Part shown: positions 1-9,491 of the stretch, one piece after another
How positions within the stretch are numbered: position 1 is the first letter of the stretch
How the letters are laid out: every line of letters begins with the position of its first letter
Source: a virus
DNA: 64,000 bases
IMG/VR virus record: IMGVR_UViG_3300032308_002010
Coordinates: 124,001 to 188,000 of that record
Reading direction: 5' to 3' (one strand)
The notes under the pieces: generated by a model
What the model saw: the letters and a program-made list of their open reading frames with translations, nothing else
Told to the model about the DNA's origin: nothing
The model's database searches: none
Translations under genes and position numbers: made by a program

Positions 1-2966
1 GATTGTTTTGTTTTGCACGTCTTTGCGCCGCTTGCGATATCCGTGCAAAGACCTTTGCACGGATCACACTCTTTATTGAAGTCAACCTCGACACACGCAT
101 CTTCGCCGGCGCAGTTTTTATCGCAGCATGTTTTTGTTGCGCACTTTGCCGACTCGCATGTGGCGTTGTCAACCCAGCTGTGCGTAACATTCGGCGCCTG
201 CCCGAGAGCCTGACATTCTTGTTTTGTTTTTTGTATGCACTCGGCCGCGGTTGTTTTAGTGCCGTCTGTGGTGACTTTACAGCAGACGCCACATTTTTCA
301 TCGCTGCCGCACGGGCCAGCCCAGCCGGCTTTTTTGGGTATTTTTGTTCCGTCGCTTTTTGTGCATTCTTCGCAATTGTAATTATTGTCGCCGCAACACT
401 CGGCTTTTGTTTTGCACGTAATTTCACCGGGATTGCCGGCAGCGTCATATGCCGTACATAACCCAGCGCATTCGTCGCAGTCTTTGTTGAAATCAACGTC
501 AATGCAGGCGTTCTTCCCTGTGCACTCGTCTACATCACAGCACTTCTTTGTTGCACATCGCGCGTTTTCACAATTTGTAAACGGTTTCCACGTCCAAAAC
601 ACATTTGCGTTTACATTGCCGGCTTCGTTAGCGCACTGATCTTGATCTAACTCTTTGCACTCAACTTTGATAGTTTTGCCGTTGGTATCCGTTGTCACGC
701 CGCAACAGACGCCGCATTTCTTAGCATCAGCACACGAGGCGTCCCACGCGAATTTTGCGTGATCGCCGGGGTTGCACGGTTCACACTTTTTACCGTCGGC
801 GCCGCAGCAATCGTCTTTTGTCTTGCATTTAACGTCTGTTTCATTTCCGTCTTCGTCGTATTCAGTACACAGACCTTTGCATTCGTCGCATTCTTCGTCG
901 TAGTCGACGTCGATACACTGAGACTTGCCGCATGACGTTTCTTTGCAGCATTTTTTAGCTCGGCATATGACCGAGTCGCATGTTTCGTATTGATGCCATG
1001 TCCCAGTTTTGTTTGGATCTTCATTTATTTCGGCGCATTCTTTGTACGTAATTTCTTGGCACGAGGAATCTACAATTTCTCCATCTTCATAAGTAAGTTC
1101 GCAACATACACCGCATTTTTCGTTTTCGTCGCCAATGTTTGTGCAGATAGGCGACCAGCTGTGTGTCTTACAATCTGCCGGGCCGTTACATTTTTGTCCG
1201 TCGTCGCCGCAGCATGAAGTTTTTGTCGCGCACGATTCCTCGTCTGTTTCAAGCTCAACACACCGCCCTTCGCACTCATCGCAGTCGTCTTCGAAGTCGA
1301 CTGTTTTGCAACCTATTTTACCGGTCTCTTCGCAAATGACCCCGCAGCATTGTTTTGTCGCGCATTTTGTACTTTCGCACGTTTCGAATGCACGCCAACT
1401 TGCCACAATGTTGTCGCCGTTATCTTGAGCTTCGCATTCTGTTTTTGTGGTATCGGATTGGCATTCAGTATCCTCTACACCTGTCCCATCTTCTTTTAAA
1501 GTGATGATGCAACATACACCACATTTTTCTGGGTCAGCGCACGCAGAATTCCAAGAAAACTCTGCAGTGTTTCCTTCTTTGCACGGATCGCCTACACATT
1601 TTGTTCCGTCTTCTCCGCAGCAATCTGACTTTGTTGCGCACCGTTTTTCATTGTCTGCGTTTTTAACACAAAATCCGCGGCATTTATCCTCGCAGTTGTC
1701 TTTGCTAACTTTAACGCAAACAACCTGTTTTGATTCTTCGCATTCAACCTCACGACAACAATTTACGCCATCGCAAACAGAACAGGTCTCGAACGGAAAC
1801 CACGAGCCTTTGCTTTTGCCCATCGGGGTTTTTAAATCTTCACATTCGTCTCGTGTCTTCGGACCTTCGTCGCACTCTTTGCCTATTTCTTTGGTTTCAT
1901 CTTCGTTGTAAACGGTTACGCAGCAAATTCCGCACTCGTCTGGGTTACTTCCGCAGTTGGTTTCTTCCCACAAAAATTTTGCGCCTTCTGGGCACAAAAT
2001 ATTGATACATTTTTCTTCGCCTTCTCCGCAGCAATCTTGTTTTGTTTTACAGCTAGACTGTGGGCATTTGTGATTAACGTCTTGACCTTTTGGCGGACGG
2101 CTAAAAGACAAGTCAGTGCATACGCCAATGCACGGATCACACGTCGCTTTATCGCCGTGCCGGCAGACGGCCCGCGTTTCGTCGCCTAACTCGGCTTCGT
2201 AGCAACAAACAGGATTGCAAATATCTTCGTTGTCTGTATTAGCGTGCCATACGCCGCCGACACCTGCGCCAACCCCAACCGCCGCCTCGCACGTTTCTTT
2301 GGTAATAGGGTCGCCATTTGCGTCTTCTTTCCACGCGCGACCGTTGCGACAGCAAATTCCACAATTAGTGCAGCTAATCGCCTCCCATGCTTGCGGAATT
2401 GTGTGTTTGGGTTCTTCGCCTTCTTCGCCGTTTTTGCAATGCGCAATGCAGCGTGAATTGTCGTCGAGGCAGCACTGCGTTAGTGTGGCGCAATTTACGT
2501 CACGATCATCAATTATTTCTTCGCCGTTTTCGTCATAGGCAAATGTTGTGCACTTACCGGCACAGCGATCGCAATCTTCCGGTTCTGGATAACAACGAAC
2601 TTGCTGACAATCTTTTACTTTTTTGCAGCAAGGTTTATCGCCGCAACAGCATTTGTCGGGGTCTTGCTGCGGCGAACGAGATAAACCGCCGCCAACTTTG
2701 ACAAGCTTTCCGTTTTGAACAATGAATACTGGGTCGCTGTCTTCGCAGTCGGAGCAGCACTCGGCAACGCGCCCGTAAGGCACATTTATCTTGTTGCCGT
2801 TTTTTGGCAGCGTAATTTCTTTATTTCTCGTGCAGTCGGCGGCGCTAATTTTGTTGACGTCATTTTCGCCGGCTTTGAGAATAGGTACGCACGCATTCCC
2901 GCCTTTAACGGGAAATCCCTCGTTGTCGTAGAGGTAGATGCAACAGACTTGTGAGTCGGCGGGCAT
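1..2966 (-). CDS. Giant cysteine-rich repeat protein, probable virion surface protein (partial, runs off left edge)
   Basis: Reading the minus strand from an ATG at 2966, six bases after the stop of the upstream collagen-like gene, the frame stays open for at least 988 codons to the window edge, so the C-terminus is missing. The protein is extremely rich in cysteine, often as CC pairs. After roughly 200 N-terminal residues it consists of repeats: a CG[VI]CC motif recurs at about 2346-2363, 1921-1938, 1509-1526, 1101-1118, 702-719 and 280-297, a period of 399-425 bases (133-142 residues). Within a repeat I see further conserved pieces such as CATK, CKTKxDCCGxDG and ECDECxGxC, and Trp residues at fixed places. 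No signal peptide or membrane segment is visible. Acidic residues are common. The cysteines suggest many disulfides or metal sites. Position at the end of the fibre gene series suggests a virion surface protein. I do not recognise the family. Confidence 0.88.
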   Translation of the reverse strand, partial: MPADSQVCCIYLYDNEGFPVKGGNACVPILKAGENDVNKISAADCTRNKEITLPKNGNKINVPYGRVAECCSDCEDSDPVFIVQNGKLVKVGGGLSRSPQQDPDKCCCGDKPCCKKVKDCQQVRCYPEPEDCDRCAGKCTTFAYDENGEEIIDDRDVNCATLTQCCLDDNSRCIAHCKNGEEGEEPKHTIPQAWEAISCTNCGICCRNGRAWKEDANGDPITKETCEAAVGVGAGVGGVWHANTDNEDICNPVCCYEAELGDETRAVCRHGDKATCDPCIGVCTDLSFSRPPKGQDVNHKCPQSSCKTKQDCCGEGEEKCINILCPEGAKFLWEETNCGSNPDECGICCVTVYNEDETKEIGKECDEGPKTRDECEDLKTPMGKSKGSWFPFETCSVCDGVNCCREVECEESKQVVCVKVSKDNCEDKCRGFCVKNADNEKRCATKSDCCGEDGTKCVGDPCKEGNTAEFSWNSACADPEKCGVCCIITLKEDGTGVEDTECQSDTTKTECEAQDNGDNIVASWRAFETCESTKCATKQCCGVICEETGKIGCKTVDFEDDCDECEGRCVELETDEESCATKTSCCGDDGQKCNGPADCKTHSWSPICTNIGDENEKCGVCCELTYEDGEIVDSSCQEITYKECAEINEDPNKTGTWHQYETCDSVICRAKKCCKETSCGKSQCIDVDYDEECDECKGLCTEYDEDGNETDVKCKTKDDCCGADGKKCEPCNPGDHAKFAWDASCADAKKCGVCCGVTTDTNGKTIKVECKELDQDQCANEAGNVNANVFWTWKPFTNCENARCATKKCCDVDECTGKNACIDVDFNKDCDECAGLCTAYDAAGNPGEITCKTKAECCGDNNYNCEECTKSDGTKIPKKAGWAGPCGSDEKCGVCCKVTTDGTKTTAAECIQKTKQECQALGQAPNVTHSWVDNATCESAKCATKTCCDKNCAGEDACVEVDFNKECDPCKGLCTDIASGAKTCKTKQ

Positions 2967-2972
2967 GATAGC

Positions 2973-5303
2973 TTAGATATAAAAGCCCGTAATAATCACT
3001 GTCGCGGAATAGTTATCATAACGTGTACCGGGATCTGTTACCCGCAACACAACGTTTTTAATTCCGCTAACAGTATTTGTGAGCGCGGCTGCCGAGTAAA
3101 GACACAATACGCCGCCGGGTGTGTTTAAACTTGAATTGATTGCAACAGGCGTTGGCATAAGGTTTTGATTGTCTGTTGCGTTATAGACAACAATTGTTGG
3201 CCCGGTTAGAGAAGATCCGCCAAGCGTAGTTTGCGCTGTTTCACACAAAACAAACACAGATGTCAGCACAAATGTACCGCCGGCTGTAGTAAATAATAGC
3301 GCGTCTGCGGTGGCGTTTCCTGATGTTTGTAACGCTACGTTTGATAGTTTCTTAGTGACGAGTGCGCTTAGTGTCGCGCTATACGCTTGTACGTCGGCGC
3401 CAATAACTAATTGCGGCCCTGTCGCTCCGCGTGGGCCTGTCGAACCGGTTGAGCCGGTGGGGCCAGCTATTCCTTGTACGCCTGTCGCGCCGCGTGGGCC
3501 TGTTGCGCCTGTTTGCCCGCGCAGCCCTGTAGCGCCTGTAGGTCCGTTGATACCAATATCACCAGTTGAGCCAACGGGACCAGTAGCGCCAACGTCACCA
3601 GCGGGTCCGGTTGCGCCCGTAGGGCCGATCGGCCCGGTTGAGCCCTGCGGACCAGTTACGCCCATAAGCCCCGAAATACCAGATACGCCAGTTGCGCCCG
3701 CGGGCCCACTAGGACCTGTCGGGCCGGACGCGCCAATAACGCCGGTGGGGCCTATTACACCTGTCGCGCCCGTTGCCCCAGCCGCGCCCGTCGCGCCCGT
3801 TAAACCACTTAAACCAGTTGCACCAAGTGCGCCTGTGACTCCTTGGGTTCCGGTTGGACCTGTAACGCCAGTCGATCCGCTGGGTCCAGTAGCGCCCCCC
3901 GGCCCGATTAAAACACCGATGTTGCGCCATGTTGTACCGGTCCAATATAACCCTGTACCGGTTGTCGCATTTAAGGGCAGCTCTAAAGACGTAAGAGCCC
4001 CGGAACCAACAATCCAAATGTCGCCAATTTGCGGTGTTCCTGTTGGCGGCCATACATCAGACGTGCCGCGCATAACAACGCCAACACCTGTCGCGCCTGT
4101 CGCGCCCCGCGGACCTGTTGCGCCGGATAAACCAGTTTCGCCGGTCTGCCCTATTGCGCCGGAAACGCCTGTAGCGCCTGTAGCGCCATTAGGCCCCGTT
4201 GCGCCGTTAACGCCCGTAGCGCCCTGTGATCCAGTTAATCCGGTCGCGCCTGTCGGGCCGGCTACGCCAGTGGCGCCTGCGGGACCTGTTATGCCTGTCT
4301 GACCTGTTGAACCTGTTGCGCCTGTTGGGCCAGCTATACCTGTCGCGCCAGTAACTCCGGCACTACCTGTTGTTCCGGGAATGCCTTGCGCCCCGGTAGC
4401 GCCAGTTGCACCGATATCTCCATTTAAACCAGCAACGCCAGTTGCGCCGGCGACACCAGTGGCACCGACCGGGCCGATTGAGCCCGTGGGACCAGCTGGT
4501 CCGGCGGCGCCTGAAACACCTGCAGGCCCTGTCGCGCCGATGACGCCTGTGGGACCAGCTATACCTGTCGGCCCTGTGGCGCCTTGAATACCCTGCAAAC
4601 CAGCAGGCCCAGAAATACCCTGTAAGCCCTGCGGACCTTGTTGACCGGCAGAACCTTGTAAACCCTGTGGACCGGCAACGCCTGTTGCGCCGGTTGCTCC
4701 TGCTGTACCTGCCGCCCCTGTAGCGCCGTTAATACCCGTGGCGCCTACTGGCCCGGCAATTCCGGTTGCGCCCGTAGCGCCAGACACGCCCGCCGGCCCC
4801 ACACCACCTATTAAACCAGTTGGACCTGCGATACCGGTGGCGCCAGCAAAGCCGCGCGGGCCGGTCGGGCCCGCCGCACCAGCGGCACCTGTAGCGCCCG
4901 TAACACCCCGTACTCCACTCGAACCGGTCGCGCCCGTTACACCGGGCATACCTGACGCGCCAGTAGCGCCTGTGACGCCAGATAAACCAGTTGGACCTGT
5001 AGCGCCAGCTAATCCTGTTTGACCAGTTAAACCGGTCGCGCCACTTGTACCGTGAGATCCCTGCAAACCAGTTGCGCCGGTTTCGCCACGCGGACCTGTT
5101 ACGCCAGTCGCGCCACGAGAACCAGTCGGGCCCATAGCGCCGACAACGCCAGTAGCGCCCCGCGGCCCTGTCGCGCCTGTTGCGCCAAGCGGGCCCTCTG
5201 TTACGCGTAAAGTTGGAAGGGCCGCACCATTTACTTTTTTTTCGACGCTCGACGTTTCTGAATTTTGATTGCCGTCGAAGTTAGTTGGGCGCGTGTCGGT
5301 CAT
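2973..5303 (-). CDS. Collagen-like fibre protein with interrupted Gly-X-Y domain
   Basis: 776 residues. A short polar N-terminus (about 1-35) leads into a long Gly-X-Y domain dominated by GATGPTG-type triplets (about 36-410). A globular island of about 70 residues (WPP then GDIW motif) interrupts it, a second Gly-X-Y stretch runs to about 645, and a beta-rich C-terminal region of about 125 residues without collagen repeats follows. In phages and bacteria such proteins form trimeric triple-helical fibres, the C-terminal knob serving as trimerisation or adhesion domain. No signal peptide is seen, as expected for a phage structural protein. The Thr/Ala/Pro-rich triplets offer many O-glycosylation sites. 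The gene is directly followed by the cysteine-rich giant and preceded by a 159-base leader without a gene. Confidence 0.93.
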   Translation of the reverse strand: MTDTRPTNFDGNQNSETSSVEKKVNGAALPTLRVTEGPLGATGATGPRGATGVVGAMGPTGSRGATGVTGPRGETGATGLQGSHGTSGATGLTGQTGLAGATGPTGLSGVTGATGASGMPGVTGATGSSGVRGVTGATGAAGAAGPTGPRGFAGATGIAGPTGLIGGVGPAGVSGATGATGIAGPVGATGINGATGAAGTAGATGATGVAGPQGLQGSAGQQGPQGLQGISGPAGLQGIQGATGPTGIAGPTGVIGATGPAGVSGAAGPAGPTGSIGPVGATGVAGATGVAGLNGDIGATGATGAQGIPGTTGSAGVTGATGIAGPTGATGSTGQTGITGPAGATGVAGPTGATGLTGSQGATGVNGATGPNGATGATGVSGAIGQTGETGLSGATGPRGATGATGVGVVMRGTSDVWPPTGTPQIGDIWIVGSGALTSLELPLNATTGTGLYWTGTTWRNIGVLIGPGGATGPSGSTGVTGPTGTQGVTGALGATGLSGLTGATGAAGATGATGVIGPTGVIGASGPTGPSGPAGATGVSGISGLMGVTGPQGSTGPIGPTGATGPAGDVGATGPVGSTGDIGINGPTGATGLRGQTGATGPRGATGVQGIAGPTGSTGSTGPRGATGPQLVIGADVQAYSATLSALVTKKLSNVALQTSGNATADALLFTTAGGTFVLTSVFVLCETAQTTLGGSSLTGPTIVVYNATDNQNLMPTPVAINSSLNTPGGVLCLYSAAALTNTVSGIKNVVLRVTDPGTRYDNYSATVIITGFYI

Positions 5304-5462
5304 TGTGCTATACCCGCAGACAGAATGCCTGCCCTATAAAATAGCATAATTCACGCGGCCGGCCTAAACGCTGCCGCGACGAGTTTAAATTCTAAATAAA
5401 TACGTGCGCGGCGTTATTGCGCAGTTTACTGGGCAGCGCTAAAGACACCACACGACGCTCTT
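5304..5462 (-). promoter_or_regulatory. Gene-free leader upstream of the collagen-like gene, possible extended -10 promoter
   Basis: About 159 bases without a credible gene. On the minus strand it is AT-rich in the half nearest the collagen gene and contains an extended -10-like string TGCTATTTT about 35 bases before the start codon. No matching -35 is evident. A late promoter is plausible but unproven. Confidence 0.3.
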
Positions 5463-5630
5463 TTAGTTTTCGCGCCGGGTAGTGGCTAGTTCCGCAATTT
5501 TAGCTTGCACTTCTTCCGGCGAGCCGTCAAAAGTTTCAAATATTGTCCAAGTGATCATGTCAGGGTGTACGTCGTCAATAACTGAAATTACTTCGCCGGT
5601 CGCGGAATTGTAAACAAGTCTTTGCATCAT
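5463..5630 (-). CDS. Small hypothetical protein, 55 aa
   Basis: Short frame starting with a double ATG at 5630 and ending with TAA at 5463-5465. The start overlaps the stop of the preceding fibre gene by four bases (ATGA), a typical translational coupling in this genome. The product begins MMQRLVYNSATGEV and is acidic with a basic C-terminus. It resembles the small accessory proteins that often follow tail-fibre genes (chaperones or tail assembly proteins), but I cannot assign a family. Coding status rests on the coupling and on a protein-like composition. Confidence 0.7.
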   Translation of the reverse strand: MMQRLVYNSATGEVISVIDDVHPDMITWTIFETFDGSPEEVQAKIAELATTRREN

Positions 5631-7570
5631 AGATTCACCGATACCGTCACGCCACGAGTGACAAGTGTCTTTAAAGAGTTATTTGCTTTGAGAATAGTCG
5701 CGGTGCCGGTGCCGGCGGCTGTTTGCGATGTGATTGTATATGTAAACTGATTCGCGTTGACCACAGTGATGATCGCAATTCTGTTTGCGTTGGTCGCGGT
5801 TTGAACATTGGCTATACGCAGCACGTCACCTGTTACATATCCGTGATTTGTCATATTGACCGTGCAGGTTGTTCCAGAACAGGAGAGGTTGGGAAGCGTT
5901 GGCGAAGTTTGTAGCGTCACGTTGGTGGTAGAACCACTGGGCGGCGAATTGCCGTGAATCACGACAGCAACCTGACCAGCCACGTAGTTCGTGCCGCCGT
6001 TGGTGATTGTAAACGAAGATACAGCGTTACCGGTGAGGATTGCTGCAGCGCCAGCATTAGTTCCTGAACTCGCCCCGTTCAGTCGTATGATTGTGACGGT
6101 TGGAGCGCTAGTGTATCGCTGTCCGCCGTTGGTGACTGTGATTCCCGTGATCACACCACCAGACACAGTAGCGGTTGCCGTCGCCCCCCAGCCGTTAGAA
6201 GTGTTTGATAAGTTTACATTTCTTCCTGTTCCGTAAGTCATCGTGCCGTTTGTGCCGTCAAGCGCCGCGAGTTTGTCTAAAATGTGATTGACGGCTGTTT
6301 GTGTTAGCGCGGTATTTGTAGCAGAAATGTCACCAATTGCTTTTAAATTGCCGACCGTAAAATTTTGCAAACCATTGGGAAGCGTTATGTTATTGCTGAG
6401 GTGTTCCAGCGCTGGCAAATTTAGTGTCTGCAGCGCACTGGTAATGTTTATGCTTGACGCACTTTTAAGTGCTGGGGCCGACAGGGCGTTCATGTACGAG
6501 CCAGCGACTTGAATGCCGTTTCCTCCGACATACGTCAGCACAGGGAGCGACAGCGAACTGTAAGACGTCAAGCTCGACGTGCTGATCCCGCCCTGCGCCC
6601 ACTCTAACGCAGGAAACGATAGTGCGCCGCTTTGCAAAGTTGACGTACTAATTGTGCTTATTGTAAAACCTACCTGCCCTAGCGCGCGGAGAACTGGGAG
6701 ACTGATTGAACCAAGCCCCATAGGAAAAGCACCGTAACTTAAATTAATGCCACCGGCATATATCAACGCCGGACAAGATACGGCGGTGCCGACGGTATTA
6801 GTGTTGTAGTTAGGCAATAAAGACAGCGTGCCGACAACGCCCTCCAAATCCCCAAAGGTCAAGCTTGCGGTGGAGTTTGCGGCGGTTTGCACACTAAGCG
6901 CAGACACCCATTTCCCAGTGTAGGCTACCGCGCCGGAAGACAGCAGTAAAGTTAGCGGCTGCGAAAACGCATAAAAAATTTCTGGCATCGCGCCGGTTGC
7001 GGTGATTTGTAACGCGGATGTGGCCGCGGCGGGGGACGCACCGAGCGTTGTTAACATAGCCGCTGCTGTAGTGTCGTCCAGCAGGTTTCGCGCGGCGGCA
7101 GTACATGTAATTTCTTCAACTACGCCAGCGCCAGCAGTAGACCGCCCCAGCAACCTATCTGTAGCCGACACATTTTGCATCTTGGCGTACGTAACACCGG
7201 CGTCGGCAATATCGGCCGTCACAACAGCGCCCGCATTAATCGTCCACGTTTCGCCCGCAGCAGAAACGGTGATGTCGCCTTTGTTGCCGTTTGTTACGTT
7301 ACCGGAACCATAGGCAAGTGAGTTCCACGCAGTCGTGCCGTCACCGATCTTCCAGCGGCGAGTGTCTGTTTCGTATGCAACCTCACCTGCCGCTAGCACA
7401 GGATTTGTAACGGCAATATTGGCGGCTGTATCGCGCCTATTTTGAATTGTCGGCAGCGGTGACGACGAAGACGCAATAACGCCGCAGTTGATGACAAGCG
7501 CGTTGTTAATTTTTGCCGTCGTAATCGCAGCGTCGGCGATGCCGTCTGATTGTATGCGTTGTCGTGTCAT
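5627..7570 (-). CDS. Tail-fibre protein with leucine-rich-repeat-like domain
   Basis: 647 residues. The N-terminal part contains the phage-fibre motif GEVAYETDTRRWKIGDGTTAW, seen near the N-terminus of many tail fibres and of Mtd-type proteins, preceded by repeats of the ITTAKI type. Residues about 230-430 form irregular repeats with LSLPVL, LSFPAL, LNLPAL spaced 20-30 residues apart, resembling BspA-type leucine-rich repeats, a ligand-binding solenoid. Two copies of an Ig-like or beta repeat with TVTNGGxxYTSAP / TITNGGTNYVAG follow. The gene therefore probably encodes a receptor-recognition fibre. It lies next to the divergently transcribed glycosyltransferases and overlaps the next small gene by four bases. 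Confidence 0.85.
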   Translation of the reverse strand: MTRQRIQSDGIADAAITTAKINNALVINCGVIASSSSPLPTIQNRRDTAANIAVTNPVLAAGEVAYETDTRRWKIGDGTTAWNSLAYGSGNVTNGNKGDITVSAAGETWTINAGAVVTADIADAGVTYAKMQNVSATDRLLGRSTAGAGVVEEITCTAAARNLLDDTTAAAMLTTLGASPAAATSALQITATGAMPEIFYAFSQPLTLLLSSGAVAYTGKWVSALSVQTAANSTASLTFGDLEGVVGTLSLLPNYNTNTVGTAVSCPALIYAGGINLSYGAFPMGLGSISLPVLRALGQVGFTISTISTSTLQSGALSFPALEWAQGGISTSSLTSYSSLSLPVLTYVGGNGIQVAGSYMNALSAPALKSASSINITSALQTLNLPALEHLSNNITLPNGLQNFTVGNLKAIGDISATNTALTQTAVNHILDKLAALDGTNGTMTYGTGRNVNLSNTSNGWGATATATVSGGVITGITVTNGGQRYTSAPTVTIIRLNGASSGTNAGAAAILTGNAVSSFTITNGGTNYVAGQVAVVIHGNSPPSGSTTNVTLQTSPTLPNLSCSGTTCTVNMTNHGYVTGDVLRIANVQTATNANRIAIITVVNANQFTYTITSQTAAGTGTATILKANNSLKTLVTRGVTVSVNL

Positions 7571-7576
7571 GCAAGT

Positions 7577-7604
7577 ATTTTACCTATTAAGCGGCGTATC
7601 GCAA
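7577..7604 (-). promoter_or_regulatory. Possible sigma70-type promoter for the LRR fibre gene
   Basis: Minus-strand TTGCGA (7599-7604), 16-base spacer, TAAAAT (7577-7582). The start codon at 7570 is only seven bases beyond the -10, so the transcript would be nearly leaderless, which weakens the call. The intergenic region 7571-7719 also holds a perfect 10-base palindrome GGCGTACGCC at 7656-7665 between the two divergent genes. I see no clear plus-strand promoter for the transferases. Confidence 0.35.
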
Positions 7605-7719
7605 CACGGTATTTTAGTGGCAAAACAAGTAAACATCGAGCCCAAAGGCTGTAGCGGCGTACGCCAAAATAACGTATCATTTCTCGGGCTGTTTTACGCT
7701 AACAAATCGGAGAGGTGTG

Positions 7720-8616
7720 ATGCTAAACAACAAGCTCGTCTACTACGGCTATGACCACCCGCAAATAAACCCTATGGTTGAGGCGCTGTGCGCGCAATTA
7801 GGGCTTGAATTTCATTTTGAAGAGATCGTGCGTATATCCGCGCCAGATGAGCCGCAAGAACCAACGCGCCGAAGCCCGTACCGCGTATTTTTGAAAACTT
7901 CTAGTTGCGCCAACATGGTCTGTATGTGGAACGGCATGCACCGTTACGGGCCGCTATTAACAGACCTGTGCAACGCCAAAGCCATACCGAAATTTTACAT
8001 TGAATACGGATTATTCCCACACCGCGAAAACATCTTTGTCGACCCCGTAGGTTCGTGCGGGCGCTCTATTTTGAATAATGATTTGTCTTGGGTTACGCCG
8101 GCAGATATGACCGCGCTGCAAAACAAGCGTGAAGAAATGCAAGGTTGGTATGAAGTCAGCGACGATGACTACATTATGGTTCCGCTGCAAAATGAAAGCG
8201 ACCCGCAAGTTCTGTATTACACAAAATACAAAACAATGCACGAATTTGTATCAGACGTGGTCGCTATGTACCCCAACAATAGAATTGTCGTTAAAGAGCA
8301 CCCAACAGAAGAAGCATCATTTCAGCAGGAGTGGATGCGAAATAACCCAGACTCGTCAATTGAGTTTGTGGCGGGACCAGTAGATTTTTTACGTGTTGCC
8401 GCGAAAGCTTCTGTTGTTGTTGGACTCACGTCGACCACGCTGTACGAGGCTGGCGTACTTGGCAAGACTGTCGTAGCGCTTGGAAATCACCCGCTAGCCG
8501 GAGCCGACGAAACAGATAAAGAAAAAATTCTTGCTGGCGCGCTGGCGTTGAACGTCAATATGGAAACTGGAAACATAAAGTCTGTATTAGATCGCTTCGG
8601 CATACAGCCGTTATGA
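7720..8616 (+). CDS. KpsC/KpsS-like (capsule polysaccharide synthesis type) glycosyltransferase, first copy
   Basis: 298 residues from ATG 7720 with a good Shine-Dalgarno (GGAGAGG). Features of the capsule-biosynthesis transferase superfamily (KpsC/KpsS/LpsZ, PF05159-like): a CMWNG motif near the start, YIEYGLFP, the central IMVPLQNESDPQV block, IVVKEHPTEE and a C-terminal SVVVGLTSTTLYEAGVLGK sugar-nucleotide-binding-like segment. Known members transfer Kdo to lipid or polysaccharide acceptors, but relatives use other sugars. This is one of only two genes on the plus strand and lies inside a fibre gene array, so the acceptor may be a phage fibre or the host envelope. It is clearly paralogous to the next gene and coupled to it by an ATGA overlap. 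Confidence 0.8.
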   Translation: MLNNKLVYYGYDHPQINPMVEALCAQLGLEFHFEEIVRISAPDEPQEPTRRSPYRVFLKTSSCANMVCMWNGMHRYGPLLTDLCNAKAIPKFYIEYGLFPHRENIFVDPVGSCGRSILNNDLSWVTPADMTALQNKREEMQGWYEVSDDDYIMVPLQNESDPQVLYYTKYKTMHEFVSDVVAMYPNNRIVVKEHPTEEASFQQEWMRNNPDSSIEFVAGPVDFLRVAAKASVVVGLTSTTLYEAGVLGKTVVALGNHPLAGADETDKEKILAGALALNVNMETGNIKSVLDRFGIQPL

Positions 8617-9491
8617 CGAACAAAAAACTTTTTCACTACGGCGGCAACAGTATTTCCCGCAAAGCGTTTGAAGAAGCGCTTTTAAGAAAATTGGCTGACG
8701 ATTACGGCTTAGAGTTAGAAATAGTTTGGCCTGCGTGCCCACATGTCGCTTTTGTAGAAGCGGCTAAGACAGCCAAATACGCAAATTTAATTACTCTGTG
8801 GAACGGGTCTTTGTGTTGCGGGCCATTGTTCACCCGTCTATGCAAAGCAAAAAAAATTCCACACTGTTATCTAGAGTGGGGAATGCTGCCGCAAGAGACA
8901 CACATCTTTTTTGACCCGCGCGGGTTTGCAGGCGATTCGATCATGAACTATGACGTGTCGTGGGTAGGGCAGGAAGATTTAGATAACTTGGCGCGCAAAC
9001 GACAAGAATTGCAAAGCTGGTATCCGCGTAAAGACGAGGGCTACATACTTGTACCCCTGCAAAAAGAAAACGATACGCAGATTTTGTATCACACGCCATA
9101 TTTATCTATGAACGAATTTGTTGAAGATGTGATTCGCCGCTACCCAAAAAACAAAATTATGGTCAAGCCGCACCCGAAAGACGACAACGTGCAGCTTTTT
9201 ATGTCGCGCTGGCGGGCTGAAAAAAGAATTGAAATTGTGCCGGCACCAGCAGATTTTTTACGTTTGGCGGCAAAAGCAACACTGGTTGTCGGCCTAACTT
9301 CTACAACGCTATACGAGGCGGGCGTATTAGGCGTACCAGTCGTATCATTAGCGCGGCACCCAATGTCAATCCACAGCCCACACGACAAAGAACGCGTGCT
9401 TGCCGCGGCTGTTGCGCTTAACTTAGATAGTAAAACCGGCGATTTAAAGCCGCTGCTAGACCGCTTTGGTATAGTGCCTCGCGCCTATTGA
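8613..9491 (+). CDS. KpsC/KpsS-like glycosyltransferase, second copy
   Basis: 292 residues, ATG overlapping the previous stop. It aligns with the first copy over its whole length (LWNGSLCCGPLF, CYLEWGMLP, ILVPLQKENDTQI, IMVKPHPKDD, LVVGLTSTTLYEAGVLG), so the pair arose by tandem duplication. The two copies differ at many positions, suggesting different sugars or acceptors rather than a recent duplicate. The stop codon overlaps by seven bases the stop of the convergent fibre gene on the other strand, leaving no room for an intergenic terminator. Confidence 0.8.
   Translation: MTNKKLFHYGGNSISRKAFEEALLRKLADDYGLELEIVWPACPHVAFVEAAKTAKYANLITLWNGSLCCGPLFTRLCKAKKIPHCYLEWGMLPQETHIFFDPRGFAGDSIMNYDVSWVGQEDLDNLARKRQELQSWYPRKDEGYILVPLQKENDTQILYHTPYLSMNEFVEDVIRRYPKNKIMVKPHPKDDNVQLFMSRWRAEKRIEIVPAPADFLRLAAKATLVVGLTSTTLYEAGVLGVPVVSLARHPMSIHSPHDKERVLAAAVALNLDSKTGDLKPLLDRFGIVPRAY

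Noticed and set aside
1-461. Plus-strand frames at the left edge
   Set aside because: Cys-rich and Phe/Ala-rich shadows of the large minus-strand gene.
3310-4302. Long plus-strand frame rich in Pro-Val-Ala (similar ones at 4381-5022 and 17166-17816)
   Set aside because: They are antisense to collagen coding; Gly-X-Y triplets read backwards give endless Pro/Ala/Val frames.
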